DNA of 64,000 bases, from positions 20,209-84,208 of the forward strand of contig WBZZ01003591.1 in NCBI GenBank assembly GCA_019918135.1. The letters are read 5' to 3'. Shown piece after piece: positions 17,690 through 28,332 of the stretch; within the stretch, counting starts at the first letter, position 1; each line of letters begins with the position of its first letter. This DNA comes from Paulinella micropora. Lineage: Eukaryota > Cercozoa > Imbricatea > Euglyphida > Paulinellidae. The notes beneath the pieces were generated by a model, which had not been told where the DNA came from, did no database searches, and was given only the letters and a program-made list of their open reading frames with translations. The translations under genes and the position numbers were made by a program.

Positions 17690-18890
17690 AGGGTTGGGAG
17701 GAACAAAAAGACACACCCGCAAAAATAACTCACAGAAATTGTCCCTCCGCACAACCAAAAATTTCCGCTACGGTCACAGCCAAAGATACTGGCAACCAAA
17801 CATTCCGCGAAATACGGGCGTTGACCGTTTTGTTGACAAATCTGCTGGGTCTAAGATAGCTCAAAAAAAATTTTTGGGGCAATTTCGGCAGTTGGATATT
17901 TAGAAGAAAAAGATTTGGGGGAAGCTTGGCGGGCGGGGAAAAATTTCAGTCTGCTGATTTTTTCCCCGCCCGCTAATCCTTCCCTAATTTTTTTTCTAAA
18001 ACTCATCCAACTGCCGAAATGTCCTGCGCTCTAAAAAAAATTTGTGACGGGCCGCAAAATGCGGCCAAATCCTTGCCACTCCAATATTTCGACAAATATT
18101 ACCGAATTATTTGGCACCCAACCTTTCGCGAAATACGGCCGCTAGCCGTTTTGTCGACAAATCCGCTGGGTCTAAGATAGCTCAAAAAAATTTGTTTTTG
18201 TGCAATTTCGCCAGTTGGATAGTTTTAGAAAAAAATTTTGGGGGAAGATTGGCGGGCGGGGCAAAATTTCAGTCTGCTGATTTTTTCCCCGCCCGCCAAG
18301 CTTCCCCCAAATTTGTTCTGACTATCCAACTGCCGAAATCACCCAAAAAAAGTTTTCGTGACGGCCCGCAAAATGCGGCCAATTTCTTGGCACCCAACAT
18401 TTCGCAAAAGGCGGCTAAAGATATTGGCACCCAATATTTCGCAAATATTGCCAAATTATTTGGCACCAAACCTTTCGCGAAATACTGCCGCTAACCGTTT
18501 TGTCGACAAATCCGCCTGGTCTAAGACAGCTCAAAAAAATTTTTTTAAGGCAATTTCGGCAGTTGGATAGTTAGAAAAAAAATTTGGGGGAAGATTGGCG
18601 GGCGGGGAAAAATTTCTGTCTGCTGATTTTCCCCCCGCCCGCCAATCTTCCCAAATTTTTTTTCTAAAACTATCCGACTGCCGAAATGTCCTGCGCTCTA
18701 AAAAAAAGTTTTCGTGACGGGCCGCAAAAGGCGGCCAAATCCTTGCCTCCCCAATATTTCGCAAAATACGGACAAAGATACTGGCGCCAAAAATTTCGCG
18801 AAATACGGCCGCTAGCCGTTTTGTCGACACTAGTTCGGGGGGTCTACGATAGTACCAAAAAAAAAGGGAAAATTAAAAAACTGCCGGGCT
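17690..18890. repeat. Array of three long foldback repeats
   Basis: Three units, 323 and 348 bp apart, each contain an inverted repeat with ~60-bp arms around a 13-16-nt loop carrying CTGCTGA (17881-18020, 18204-18339, 18552-18687). The arms run CGGCAGTTGGAT...GGCGGGCGGGG. Between units are shorter palindromes (TTTCGCGAAAT, GGCCGCAAAATGCGGCC) and a shared block CCGTTTTGTCGACAAATCCGC. No credible ORF. Candidates are foldback transposons, a replication or recombination site, or packaging signals. Confidence 0.85.
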
Positions 18891-18908
18891 GAAACACATG
18901 GTTGTCTT

Positions 18909-18934
18909 CTCTCTCTCTCTCTCTCTCTCTCTCG
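18909..18934 (+). repeat. (CT)n microsatellite
   Basis: About thirteen CT units followed by CGAGCAG. Similar tracts occur at 47207-47251 and near 63260. Confidence 0.9.
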
Positions 18935-19077
18935 AGCAGACTTCGCTTTTTCACAGCTAGCCGCTCTGCGCAAATGTCCGGGATAGAACCGTTTCATAAA
19001 TAAAACTAGTACTTTTTTCTGTCCTTCAACGACTTTTGCTTTTCTTGTATTTTTTTTAAAGTGTTGCCTGCGTTGGC

Positions 19078-22000
19078 TTACTTCTTTTCTTCCTCCTCTG
19101 CGTCTGCCTGGATTTTGTACATGAGCCCCGAGGCGTCCAGGGTCTGCAGGGCCTTGAGCAGTACGAACGTCGTGGGCAGGCGCACGAGCCCCGGGTGCGA
19201 GCCGCTCGCAAAGGCCCGGGAGCAGGACCTAGTGAGGCACACGGCCGCGCCGTCGGCACCGTCTATCCCGAGCCGGCCGTACCGCTGGCAGACCACGTCG
19301 AGGCGCGAGTCGGCGCTCTGCAGCACCTGCTCCAGCAGCGCGGTAGATCCCGACTGCACCGCGGCGTTGAGGCACATGGAATCGAACTTGGACGCGCCGT
19401 CCACCCGCGCGGACTTGGTGCCCTGGTGCGTCAGCGGGTCCATAGGGCCCTGGTGCCTGACCTTGAACTGCACCTCGCTGATCTTGTCCTGGCGCATGTA
19501 GTACTGGAGGCCGAACAGCGTGGGGTTGGCGGGCGGGTCCAGGTCCATGCTGGCGGGGCTGTACATCCTGGCCGACGCACGCAAGTGCAGCTCCTGCAGC
19601 AGGCCAGGCGTGGCCTTTTCTGGCGCAGCGCTTGTCTCGGAGCTGTCCCACGTGGCCTCGAGGTTGCTGTTTGCCACCAGAGCCGCGCGTTCTGCGGCGG
19701 GCGCCCAGGCACTGTTGGGCAGCAGCAGCCCGCGCCAACCCGTGCCGAGCGACTTACCGGCGAGGGCCAGCTCCAGCGCCCGGCGGGCCCCGCCCGCGGG
19801 CGGGCCTAGAATTACCTTGGCGCGGCGGCCCTGCGCCAGGAGCCAGCTCTTCTCTGCGTGGGCCCACTGTTCGAGCCCGCTAACAGAGGTGTCGTCACGG
19901 CACGAGCCGTCGCCGCGTGGAAGTGTGGGTCTTTTTTTTGGGCGCAGCCCCGCGCCGGCACCGCGCCGACGTCGTAGGCCTGCAGCGCCAGGCGCAGGAC
20001 CTTGCTGAGCGCCGCCAAGGCCGGCCCCGACACCGGGGCGGACGCCCGGCGGAGCGAGTGTTCCAGGCAGCTGCGCCACAGCCTGGCGGCCACGGGGCAG
20101 CAGTGCGCCTCCAGCACCCACCAGAAGTCCGGGCGCCAGAGGCGGCACTTCTGTTGTTGCAGGGCGTACAGCCGCGTATAGGCCAGCAGCTCCTGGTTCC
20201 AGGGCCACACGTAGCTGGCGGGCCCGCCACTGACGTCGTGCGTCAGCTCCCGGCCGTACTGGGCTATGAGCCTCGTCTGCAGCGTGGTGACGCAGTCGTT
20301 GATGGTCTTGCGGAACATCTGCGAGGGCCCGAGCAGCACGGCCGGGCGCTCGCCGGTCGGCAGGTAGGGCAGTGCGTGGTCGGGCACGAACACGCACAGC
20401 GTGGATTTCTGGCCCGACGAGTTGGTGATCTTGTCGCCGTACTGGAAAGGCAGCAGCCTCGTCATCACCATGCGCGCGTACACCGGCGCATTGCCGCAGT
20501 CTCGCGGCGTTTGCGCGGGGTCCGTGTCCAGCCACACATGACGATCGACCGATAGGCAGTTCTGCGACACGACCCCGCGCGTCTGCGCCACCATGCGCCG
20601 CACGCAGGACTCGTCGCTGCCGTCCGGCTCGGCCGACGACAGCGCGCGCAACAGCACGTCCCTGGGCAGCACCGTGCGCCCGAGCGGCACGGTCCACGCG
20701 TCCTCGCGGCGTTTGCCCAGCAGGTAGCCCTCCAGCGAGCGGCAGCCGCGGGCCTTGGCGAGCTTGTGGCTATCGGCCGCGAGCGCGGCGCGCGTGCGGG
20801 CCAGCACTCTGTTCCAGCCGCTGGTGGCATCCATCGGCGGAACTGCCGGCGGCGCGGCCGACATTTGTGCGAGGTGCATGCGGTCGTAGTACGCCCTGCT
20901 GTCCAGGAACGCAAACAAGCCCCGGTCGGCCGCGCCCTGGCTCTACACCGTGCCGTCGTCCTGGTTGTGCGACCACGCCCGGTACGCCACCGGCACGTTG
21001 AGCCCCAGCGGCTGCACCCCGAGCGTAGACGCCGCGACGGGCGCCTCGAGCAGGCGGTCGCCGCGCAGCAGCTCCTTGGCCGAGCTGGACAACAAGCGCC
21101 CGGGCTGGCGCTGCCCCACGGACTGCGACTGCATGCCTACCGCGTACACGAGGCGCGGGCCCGTCACGTGCTCGTGGAACAGCGTCAGCGCCGAAGAAAA
21201 GCTCAGGTGGCGGGCGGGCGACAGGTCCACAAAGTTACAGTCGGGTGCGCGGGCCGCGAACTTGCTCAGGCTCTCGCAGCCTACCTGCACCGCCGACTCT
21301 TGGATGCTGAGCCACACCAGGCAGCCCTGGTCGCGCAGAGCGCGCCACACGGACAGGCAGTCATCCGCGGCCGGCGGGAGCTGGTTGCTCACGAGGTAAC
21401 TGGACGCACTGTCGTGCGGCCGGCGCAATTCTCGCAGCCGCCAGCCGGCCCAGATGCGGCGCACGTCGGCCGGCAGCTGCACGACACCATCATTGACGTG
21501 CAACACGGGCGCCGACAGCCTGCCCGCGTACGTGTGGATCGTCAGACGTTTCTCGTCGCGGTCCAGCAACAAGCCCAAATGCATCAGGGCCAGCCCGCCC
21601 GCGTCCGCCACGTCGTCGCCCTGCGCCCCGCGCTTGAGCGCCCGCAAGGCCAGTAGCATTTGTTCGGCGCCGGTGGCGCTGATGGACCCCAGCACGCGGC
21701 CGTGGCACTCAACCACAAACGGGCCCAGCGACAGCTGCGACGTTGCGACCTGACATTTGTCTGTGACCCAGTCCTCGAGCGCGGCGGCCCACGCGCTGTC
21801 CAGCTCGGGGGTGATGGTTGTGAACAACGACAGGCGCTTGTCGTAGCCCGACTTGGCGGACTTGCTGGTCTCGTTCGGGTCCAGAAAACTCAGCTGCGAG
21901 ACGTCGAACTGCTGGTCGGACGTCATGCCCTGGCCGTTCGGCACCATCTGGCACACGCGGCGCGCGAGCGAGTACTTCTTGGCCAGGTTGCAGCGCAAGT

Positions 22001-24215
22001 GCTGCAGCACGCGCTGCAGCGGCTGCGCGTCGCTGGCGCCGGCCCGGTCCCTCGGTGACGCGAACTCCTGGAACACGCGCGACATCTGCACGCTGTCTAG
22101 CAGGACAATCGGGTCGACGCAAACGGCCAGCCCGCCCCACGACGTCAGGCGCGACTGCGCAAACGAGAGCACGCGCTGGAAGGCGCGCTGCAGATTGTGC
22201 GAGTAAAGCTGCGCCAGCGTCAGCACCGCCCGGCTCTGCATGGTGAGCGGGTCCGACAGGCCCGCGGACGGCTGCCCCTCGGCGACCGACAGCACGGACG
22301 GCAGCCCGGCCTCGGCGCGGCTGAGAGCCCGCGCGCCGTCCGCCAGGTGCTCGGCCTTGCGCGCGTCCCCGTACCGCAGCAGGTGTTCGTGGCAATCGTC
22401 GTCGAGCGCGTAGTCTGCCACAATTGCGGCGCAGCGCGCCGGCAAACGCGAGGCCCGGCGCACGGCATTTTTTAGCCACTGCGCCGCGCCCGGGAAAATG
22501 TGCAGCAGGAACATGTTGCGCAGCCACCACAGCCCCTGCCCCTGCATCTGCTCGACCGAAAACTGCTTGGTCCGCAGGCACCACAACTGCCCCAAGCGGA
22601 ACAGGGCCTGCTCGCGCGTGACGACTCCTTCGTTAAGCGCCCAGGAACGGTGCACGATGTCTAGGTACACGGCCTGGGCGCACGCGTCGTCGCCGCGGGT
22701 CACTAGCTGGCGCAGTTCTTCCCAACACCCAACGCCGAGCGCGCGCTACAGCAGTACGAAGGGCAGGTTGCACGGCTGCCCCACAAAGACCCGGGCGGTC
22801 AGCACGGGCAGGGCCGAGTCCGAACGCGTCTGCGCGCGCACGAAGCACTGTACACGAGATTGCGGCAAGCAGCTGTTTGCCACGGCGGGCCCGCGCTGCC
22901 GCGCCGCCCTGGTGGCCCAGGCGTCGGCGAAGTCGGTGGGCGGCACGTTCTGTCGGTTGCCGTAGGCACTCCTCAGTGTCTGGTCGCGGCGGCCGCCCGC
23001 ACGGCCCGTATCTGGGTACAAGTGCAGCTTGCGCTGGTGCTTGGCGCCGACCATCAGCGCCTCCTGGTTGTGCATGTTGTCGACGTGGTACTGCGCACAG
23101 TGCGCGCCGCCGTCTTCGCCCTCGTCATCGAGCGCGGCGCGCGCCGGCGCTAGCGGGCTGTCCACGCCCTGTCCCGCCGCAATTGCGTTGGTCTCGGTCT
23201 CTTGCGCGCGACCCGTGTGCCACACGACGGCGCGGCGGCGCGTCCCGCCCGGTGTGCTGGCGGTCGCAGAGATCTTGTAGACCTCGCGCACGACGGCCCC
23301 GGGGCCCGTCTGCAGGGTGCGGCTAAAGGTAGTGTCGGGCGCGCGCCCGGCCAGCGAGTTGTTGCGTTTATCCCACTGCCGCAGCAACGGGTGGTCGAGC
23401 GGCGGCACTTCGCGGCCCTCGATGGCCCAGGTCACCCCGTTCAGCAGCACGAACGGGACCCAGCAACCCACCTCTAGGCCCTGCTCACTGCGCCAGTAGT
23501 GGCTGTCGGCACTGGTGGTAAACCAGCGCCTGATCGCCGGCCACCCCGCCCGCAACGCGCTGGGCGGGGGCAGGTTCAGGGGCCACGCCAGCGTCAACAA
23601 CGTCACGACGCGCGGGGGCGGCAGCCACGCTTCGTGCGTTACGTCTTCGTACACTCCGGAACTATTCCGCCGCTGCAGGGCCCAACGGACCTCGGCCCTG
23701 AGCTCGGCGCACCAGCTGCCGCCGGTCTCGCACAGCACCCCATAGCTGCCGCGCGGGTCCTCGAAGCCCTTGAATTCAGTGACATCTTCAGGATGTACAC
23801 GGGCCCCGCGTCCTCCGTGCCGGCGCGCCTGCACGGGCACTAGGCGGGGCACGCAGATAGCTGCCGCCGCGACGTGCTCCGACCGCAGCCAATCCCTCAG
23901 CGCCTCCCGCAGGCAGGTGCCCTGGTTCCGTTTCTGGCACAGCTTGTCAAATTCCTCCGCCCCAACAAAGCGCAGGCGCGTCTGCAGGGAGAGCTTGTTG
24001 ACCAACCCCGGCGCTACGTGCGTCACGAAATTACGCAGGCTTTCAATGGCGCAACGGTTGTGCTTGAATTCCTCTTCGACAAAGGCCAGCGACAGCGCGC
24101 CGGCCTCTTGTACCGTCGCGACGGGCTGAACCCCTGCACACAGCTGCCGCAAACATTCGTCGCGTGCTAGTTGTTGCGTGATGAGGGCAGAGATCGTTTC
24201 CGCCGAGGCGTCCAT
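19078..24215 (-). CDS. Giant hypothetical protein (~1,700 aa) with two in-frame UAGs and one A8 shift
   Basis: From ATG 24215 one frame reads to TAG 22746-22748 (489 aa), continues unbroken to TAG 20943-20945, and continues again until an A8 run near 19935. There the coding signal moves one base and ends at TAA 19078. There is no ATG for ~67 codons after the first TAG although the sequence is clearly coding (CWEELRQLVTRGDDACAQA), so separate genes are unlikely there. After the second TAG, ATG 20879 could start a separate protein. No family recognised. It is helical and Leu/Ala/Arg/Gln-rich with scattered Trp. A large virion, tegument-like or portal-complex protein is a guess from size only. 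Confidence 0.65.
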
Positions 24216-24682
24216 CCTCGGCCGCGCGCCGTGCCCGTCTGTTGCGCCCGGCTCCCACCTTTCTCTCTTCTCCCGACACTTCTTTTTCCTTCTGGCTGAC
24301 TGTGCGCCTTTCCTCGCGTTTGCCGGTGGGAGACGACGAAAGAAAGGATCTGGGAAAAGGGCGGAACTATATTATTCGGCTGTACAAAAGGAAGGGGAAG
24401 AGCGGGGGGATCGATCCCCAAACTCTCTCCCACCCCACCTTCCCCCGCCCCCGCCTCCTGCCAGTTGCCAGAACAAGGGTCGTGACAAGGGGAAGGTGGG
24501 TGGAGGGGGGGGGGGGATGGGGGGAGGGGGAATGGGCGAGAAAGGGGGGGGGGCACGGGGGAGGGGACAAAGCAAGAGAAAATTAGCGGCGGACATTTCC
24601 GTAGGATTTCGCAAACACGCCCAGGAACGGAAAGAGAACAAGAAGGCCCCCCTGTTCTTTTTATGTAAAGCACGGGAACCGC
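24216..24682. other. Divergent G-rich intergenic region
   Basis: 467 bp between divergent genes. It holds G runs at about 24505-24517 and 24545-24553, and long purine stretches on the plus strand. No gene seen; promoter function is inferred. Confidence 0.5.
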
Positions 24683-25861
24683 ATGACGGACAGCGAACTG
24701 CGCGTCTGCGCGTTTATCCAGAGACACTTCCCTTGTGGTAACAACTGCGGAGATGATCTCAAGGATCATGCTTTGTCTGTATGCAAGCATCCCTGGCTGT
24801 CCCCTCTCAATTATTGGGAAAAGCTGGCGGGCAGCGATCGCTTAAACAAGGCCCAGAACTGCGTGCCAGAGAGCAAGGAGTTTGATTCAATCCTGTGTTC
24901 GCCGATGCCCCGTTCTATTCTCACGACACTTTTTATGTTCTGGGATGAAAGTGCCGAAGAACAGAACTTTAAGATCAGCCCCTGCTGGTTGCTGGCGGAG
25001 ACGCATCTCTGGGACCCACGCCTGAGAGGCCGCAAGAAGAGGGATATCACTAGGTGCACGTCGGGAGGCCTGCCTACCGGCACGGGCCTGAGCACGTTGG
25101 AGGAGGTTGTACTGGTAGTAAACTGCACGCTAGAGCTCATGGCCCGGCAGCATCAGGAGCGGGCCTCGTTTTATAATAGTGTCAAACAACGCTGGCCCGA
25201 GGTTGTACAACTTGGAGAACTCAACGCACTGGACCAGGTGTACGACGACAATGGCCAGCTGCTGATTTCACAGTGCCCCACCAAGGGTCTGCAAGAACTG
25301 CGTGAACACGTCCGAAACCTGACCGAAAAAAAGGGGGGGAAAGAGCCCTGCATCTTCATCGGCACGCACGGCAATGTGCTCTATAACGCACTGAGCGCCC
25401 TGGTTCTTAACGGCAGTATTCTCAAGATCGGGGCGGCCTTTACCAACAGGGAATTCGCGATCGAAACGCGCAAGCAGGTCTTTCCGGGCTGGCCACTTTT
25501 GCGGCCGTGCGACTGCCGAGTCAAGGTTCTAGAGGTTTGGGATTCAACAACGGCTGCCGGCCTTAAAGTATTGCGCTCGCAACCGAGAGCAGTCCAGGAA
25601 GGGCGAGTATTTCTAAGAATTCAGGCCCGCCACACACCAATTCCTCCCTTACTTTTTTATGGAGAGGCCCCGGCGCCTAGGCTGCCGCCGCCTTTTTTTT
25701 TCTTTGGTCAAAATGCTTTTCCCAGTGAACGCCTCTCTTCACACTTTCAATCCCTCCCCCGCCAGCCTATCCACACCTCCCCCCCCCCCCCCCGCTCTCC
25801 CGAGTCTCGTGTTCCAGACAGCCCTTGGGCTCCCAAAAGGAATAGGGGGGGGGGGGCCTAG
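24683..25861 (+). CDS. Histidine phosphatase (phosphoglycerate mutase-like) family protein
   Basis: RH (14-15) in FIQRHFPCGNN corresponds to the catalytic R-H motif, LCSPMPRSILTT (72-82) to the S-P-x-x-R motif with the second Arg, and FIGTHGNVLYNAL (about 225) to the second catalytic His. A Leu/Trp-rich helical insert separates them. This order is that of the histidine phosphatase superfamily, which hydrolyses phospho-metabolites or phosphoproteins. The third residue of the usual RHG is Phe here. After about residue 310 the frame becomes Pro/Phe low complexity over a C-rich region, so the true C-terminus is probably earlier or spliced. Confidence 0.6.
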   Translation: MTDSELRVCAFIQRHFPCGNNCGDDLKDHALSVCKHPWLSPLNYWEKLAGSDRLNKAQNCVPESKEFDSILCSPMPRSILTTLFMFWDESAEEQNFKISPCWLLAETHLWDPRLRGRKKRDITRCTSGGLPTGTGLSTLEEVVLVVNCTLELMARQHQERASFYNSVKQRWPEVVQLGELNALDQVYDDNGQLLISQCPTKGLQELREHVRNLTEKKGGKEPCIFIGTHGNVLYNALSALVLNGSILKIGAAFTNREFAIETRKQVFPGWPLLRPCDCRVKVLEVWDSTTAAGLKVLRSQPRAVQEGRVFLRIQARHTPIPPLLFYGEAPAPRLPPPFFFFGQNAFPSERLSSHFQSLPRQPIHTSPPPPRSPESRVPDSPWAPKRNRGGGA

Positions 25862-26286
25862 CCCCCCCTTTTGCTTGCTGTACGTGGGGGTACAAGGGGT
25901 GATTTCCGGGGTTAAACTAGGGCAGGCCCCCCCCCCTCTCCTCTGCTCTGCTGTGTATTTCTTTTTTTTTGGTCTCGTTGGCTTTCTCTAATCTGCCTGT
26001 TGCGCGCCGCTTGGTGGCCCCCCCCCCCCTTCCTGCCCTCCCCCCTTCCGTCGTAGTTCGTGCCAACCGTTCGTCGCGCATAAGATCCTGCACCTCGCCC
26101 CCCCCACCCTTTTTACCTCCTCTTGTTTATTTTCTGTCATCCCACGGACAGAAAACCAAAACAAAACCCTCTCCCCTTTCCATCCCAGCCTCTCTCTCTC
26201 TCTAAGCCCCCACCCTGGGGCACTTTTCCTCTCACCCCACACGCACTGGCCTCCCCCCCCCCCCCCCCGCCCGTGGGACGACGAAC
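25862..26286. other. C-rich intergenic region
   Basis: Runs of C (25930-25938, 26019-26028, 26253-26270) and (TC)n on the coding strand just before the C2H2 gene. No gene supported. Confidence 0.5.
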
Positions 26287-26934
26287 ATGGCCGCGACGAC
26301 CGCCCTCTGGACCTGCCCACACTGCCCTGCACAGCACAAGTCTTACACTGACTTCAAGAGACACATGGCCCGGCACCGCAGAGCGTTCAGTGGCCTAGCG
26401 GGGGTTGAATGCCCGTTGTGTGGATTCACCGTTACCAAGAAGAACAACCTGCGTTCGCACCTGAACACTCACACCAAGCCGTTCATTTGTTCGCTCTGCC
26501 CGCGCAGATTCGCACGGAGGAGCGGCCTAGAAACGCATTCGCTCAGGCACACCCAAGGGTGGAAGCCCAGGTGCGCGGTGCCGGGGTGCCAAAGTACTGC
26601 CGAAGCACAGCCGCCGCAGGTGCTGCCGTCGACCTACGTGCCGGCGCCCTGTGGCTGCGGGGTGATGTGCCACGTGTGCGGCAAATTCCTGAGACACAAA
26701 GGCAGCCTGCGCTTGCATCTCAAAATCCACGACCCACACAAGGACTACGAGTGTGCCTTCTGCCACCGGAAATTTACTCAGAAGGTCAACTGGGAAAGCC
26801 ATCTGACACAGCACACCGGCGTGAGGCCCTATCGCTGCGAACAAGGATGCTGTGAAAGGGCTTTTGCAACCCGTCAAGCACAGAGCGCTCACAGGAAAGC
26901 GTACCTGCGGCGGACGAGCGGGGGGCGGGCCTGA
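26287..26934 (+). CDS. C2H2 zinc-finger protein, about six fingers
   Basis: The 215-aa product is almost all zinc fingers. CPHCPAQHKSYTDFKRHMARH, CPLCGFTVTKKNNLRSHLNTH, CSLCPRRFARRSGLETHSLRH, a diverged Cys-rich segment, CHVCGKFLRHKGSLRLHLKIH, CAFCHRKFTQKVNWESHLTQH and a final C-x4-C finger. TGEKP-like linkers are degenerate (HTKPF, HTGVRPY). Sequence-specific DNA binding, hence a viral transcription factor, is likely. ATG 26287 follows a C-rich leader; TGA stop. Intact single frame. Confidence 0.85.
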   Translation: MAATTALWTCPHCPAQHKSYTDFKRHMARHRRAFSGLAGVECPLCGFTVTKKNNLRSHLNTHTKPFICSLCPRRFARRSGLETHSLRHTQGWKPRCAVPGCQSTAEAQPPQVLPSTYVPAPCGCGVMCHVCGKFLRHKGSLRLHLKIHDPHKDYECAFCHRKFTQKVNWESHLTQHTGVRPYRCEQGCCERAFATRQAQSAHRKAYLRRTSGGRA

Positions 26935-27020
26935 TCTTGTTCTGCTACCAAAAAAAAACAGGCGGATGGTTTCTGTAATTAAAAAAAAAGAAGCTGCGGA
27001 GAGTGTGTAAATAGACAGTC

Positions 27021-27827
27021 ATGCCGGGCCATTCGAGGCGCTTCTATTCAGCCGTCGTGGATAGTGCTCTGGCCTCGTATGCGCTGTATTCAGTCTCCGA
27101 AGTACGAACGATTAAGAGCCTGGACGATGAAACCTTACAGGCCCGGATATTCAAGCGTGAGCTCGGGGTGATCGACGACGAGTCTTTTGGTTTGGCTCTG
27201 TACCGCGCGGGACATTTTCGCGAGGCCAGGCGCGCGCTGTGGTCGGCTGCCAGCTCGGGCTCGCGGCTCGCGGCGAGGTTGCTGGGGGACATGTACAACC
27301 TGGGCCTGGGCGGACGACAGAACAACGGGCTGGCCATCTCGGCCTGGGCCCTGGCCGCCCACCAGGGCTGCAGCTCTTCGGCCTACAATCTGGCTGTCTA
27401 TTTGCTTGCGGGCATTACCTGTGTACGTGACGCAAGGCGGGCCGCGCGCACATTTCTCGCTCTCGCCAGCGCAGTGGACTGCTTGGACTCTATGTACGCC
27501 TTTGCCTACTGCGCTCGCAATGGGCTGGGCATGCAGCAGGACCAGGGGTTGGCCCTAACCGTGTACCGGAGGGGCGCGAGTCTAGGCTGTTCGGACTGTC
27601 AGTACATGGTAGGCTTCTTGTGCGAGAGGGGCATCGTCCACCCCCGCCACGTTGGTCTGGCTAGTATAGTGTGGTACACGATTGCTGCGAGGAGCGGCGA
27701 CCGGCAGGCACTGCGGGAGTTGCGCGAGCTGTGGGCCCAAATAATCAGCGGGCACGCCGCCGCCGCGCGCGGGCGGCCCGGACCTTACATGCAAGCAGAA
27801 ACGCCAGAAACCAAGAACTTGTGTTAA
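27021..27827 (+). CDS. Sel1-like repeat protein (268 aa)
   Basis: From about residue 70 the protein is a helical-repeat array with Sel1-type spacing: SGSRLAARLLGDMYNLGLGG...NGLAISAWALAAHQGCSSSA, then DCLDSMYAFAYCARNGLGM, then GLALTVYRRGASLGCSDCQYMVGFLCERG. Sel1 repeats mediate protein-protein contacts and are frequent in large viruses and intracellular bacteria. ATG 27021 lies 87 bp behind the C2H2 gene on the same strand; TAA stop. No catalytic domain. Confidence 0.75.
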   Translation: MPGHSRRFYSAVVDSALASYALYSVSEVRTIKSLDDETLQARIFKRELGVIDDESFGLALYRAGHFREARRALWSAASSGSRLAARLLGDMYNLGLGGRQNNGLAISAWALAAHQGCSSSAYNLAVYLLAGITCVRDARRAARTFLALASAVDCLDSMYAFAYCARNGLGMQQDQGLALTVYRRGASLGCSDCQYMVGFLCERGIVHPRHVGLASIVWYTIAARSGDRQALRELRELWAQIISGHAAAARGRPGPYMQAETPETKNLC

Positions 27828-28275
27828 ACCAGGCGCACAGACCCAATGAACAAAAGAAGACGGGCCCCGCCACGGGTGCGGCTTTTCAGCCCCTCTCAGA
27901 ATCTTTGCTTCAAAAAGCAAGAAAATTCTGTCGTGGTTGATTAATTTGCGTTTTGGTTGGACCTTGCTTCTTTTCTCCCCTACCCTCATTTTTTCTGGGT
28001 TATTGTTGTTCCGCGTCTTTTTCCAGCCCCCGTGCGCCGGGGCGCGCAGCGCTTGCATAGCGGCTTGTAGGGAAATTTGGCTTTGGGGGCAGCAGCTAAA
28101 TGGGGGGTCGGGAGGGGCGGGGGGGGGGGGGCAAGCGACGCCCGCGCGTACAGCGCTGAAAATATCCAGAGGCGGGTTCAGACAAATTCGTCCCTTTTCT
28201 TTGCTGTTCCAGGCCCGCCCCCCACCGTTTTTTTAAACTGTTACTAATCTATTAAATGTTAGCAAAGAGAAATGA
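27828..28275. other. Intergenic region without a recognised gene
   Basis: About 450 bp containing a G-rich patch (28100-28135) and a C-rich patch (about 28212-28222). Frames are short or low complexity. Confidence 0.45.
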
Positions 28276-28332
28276 GCTGTAAGTCTTGCTCGTCCAAGCG
28301 TCAAAGAAATTGCCGAGACACGTGTAAGTCTA

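Noticed and set aside
22698-22754. A 51-nt in-frame intron removing UAG 22746
   Set aside because: The segment after UAG (CWEELRQL) looks like coding sequence and the donor is weak; kept only as a possibility.
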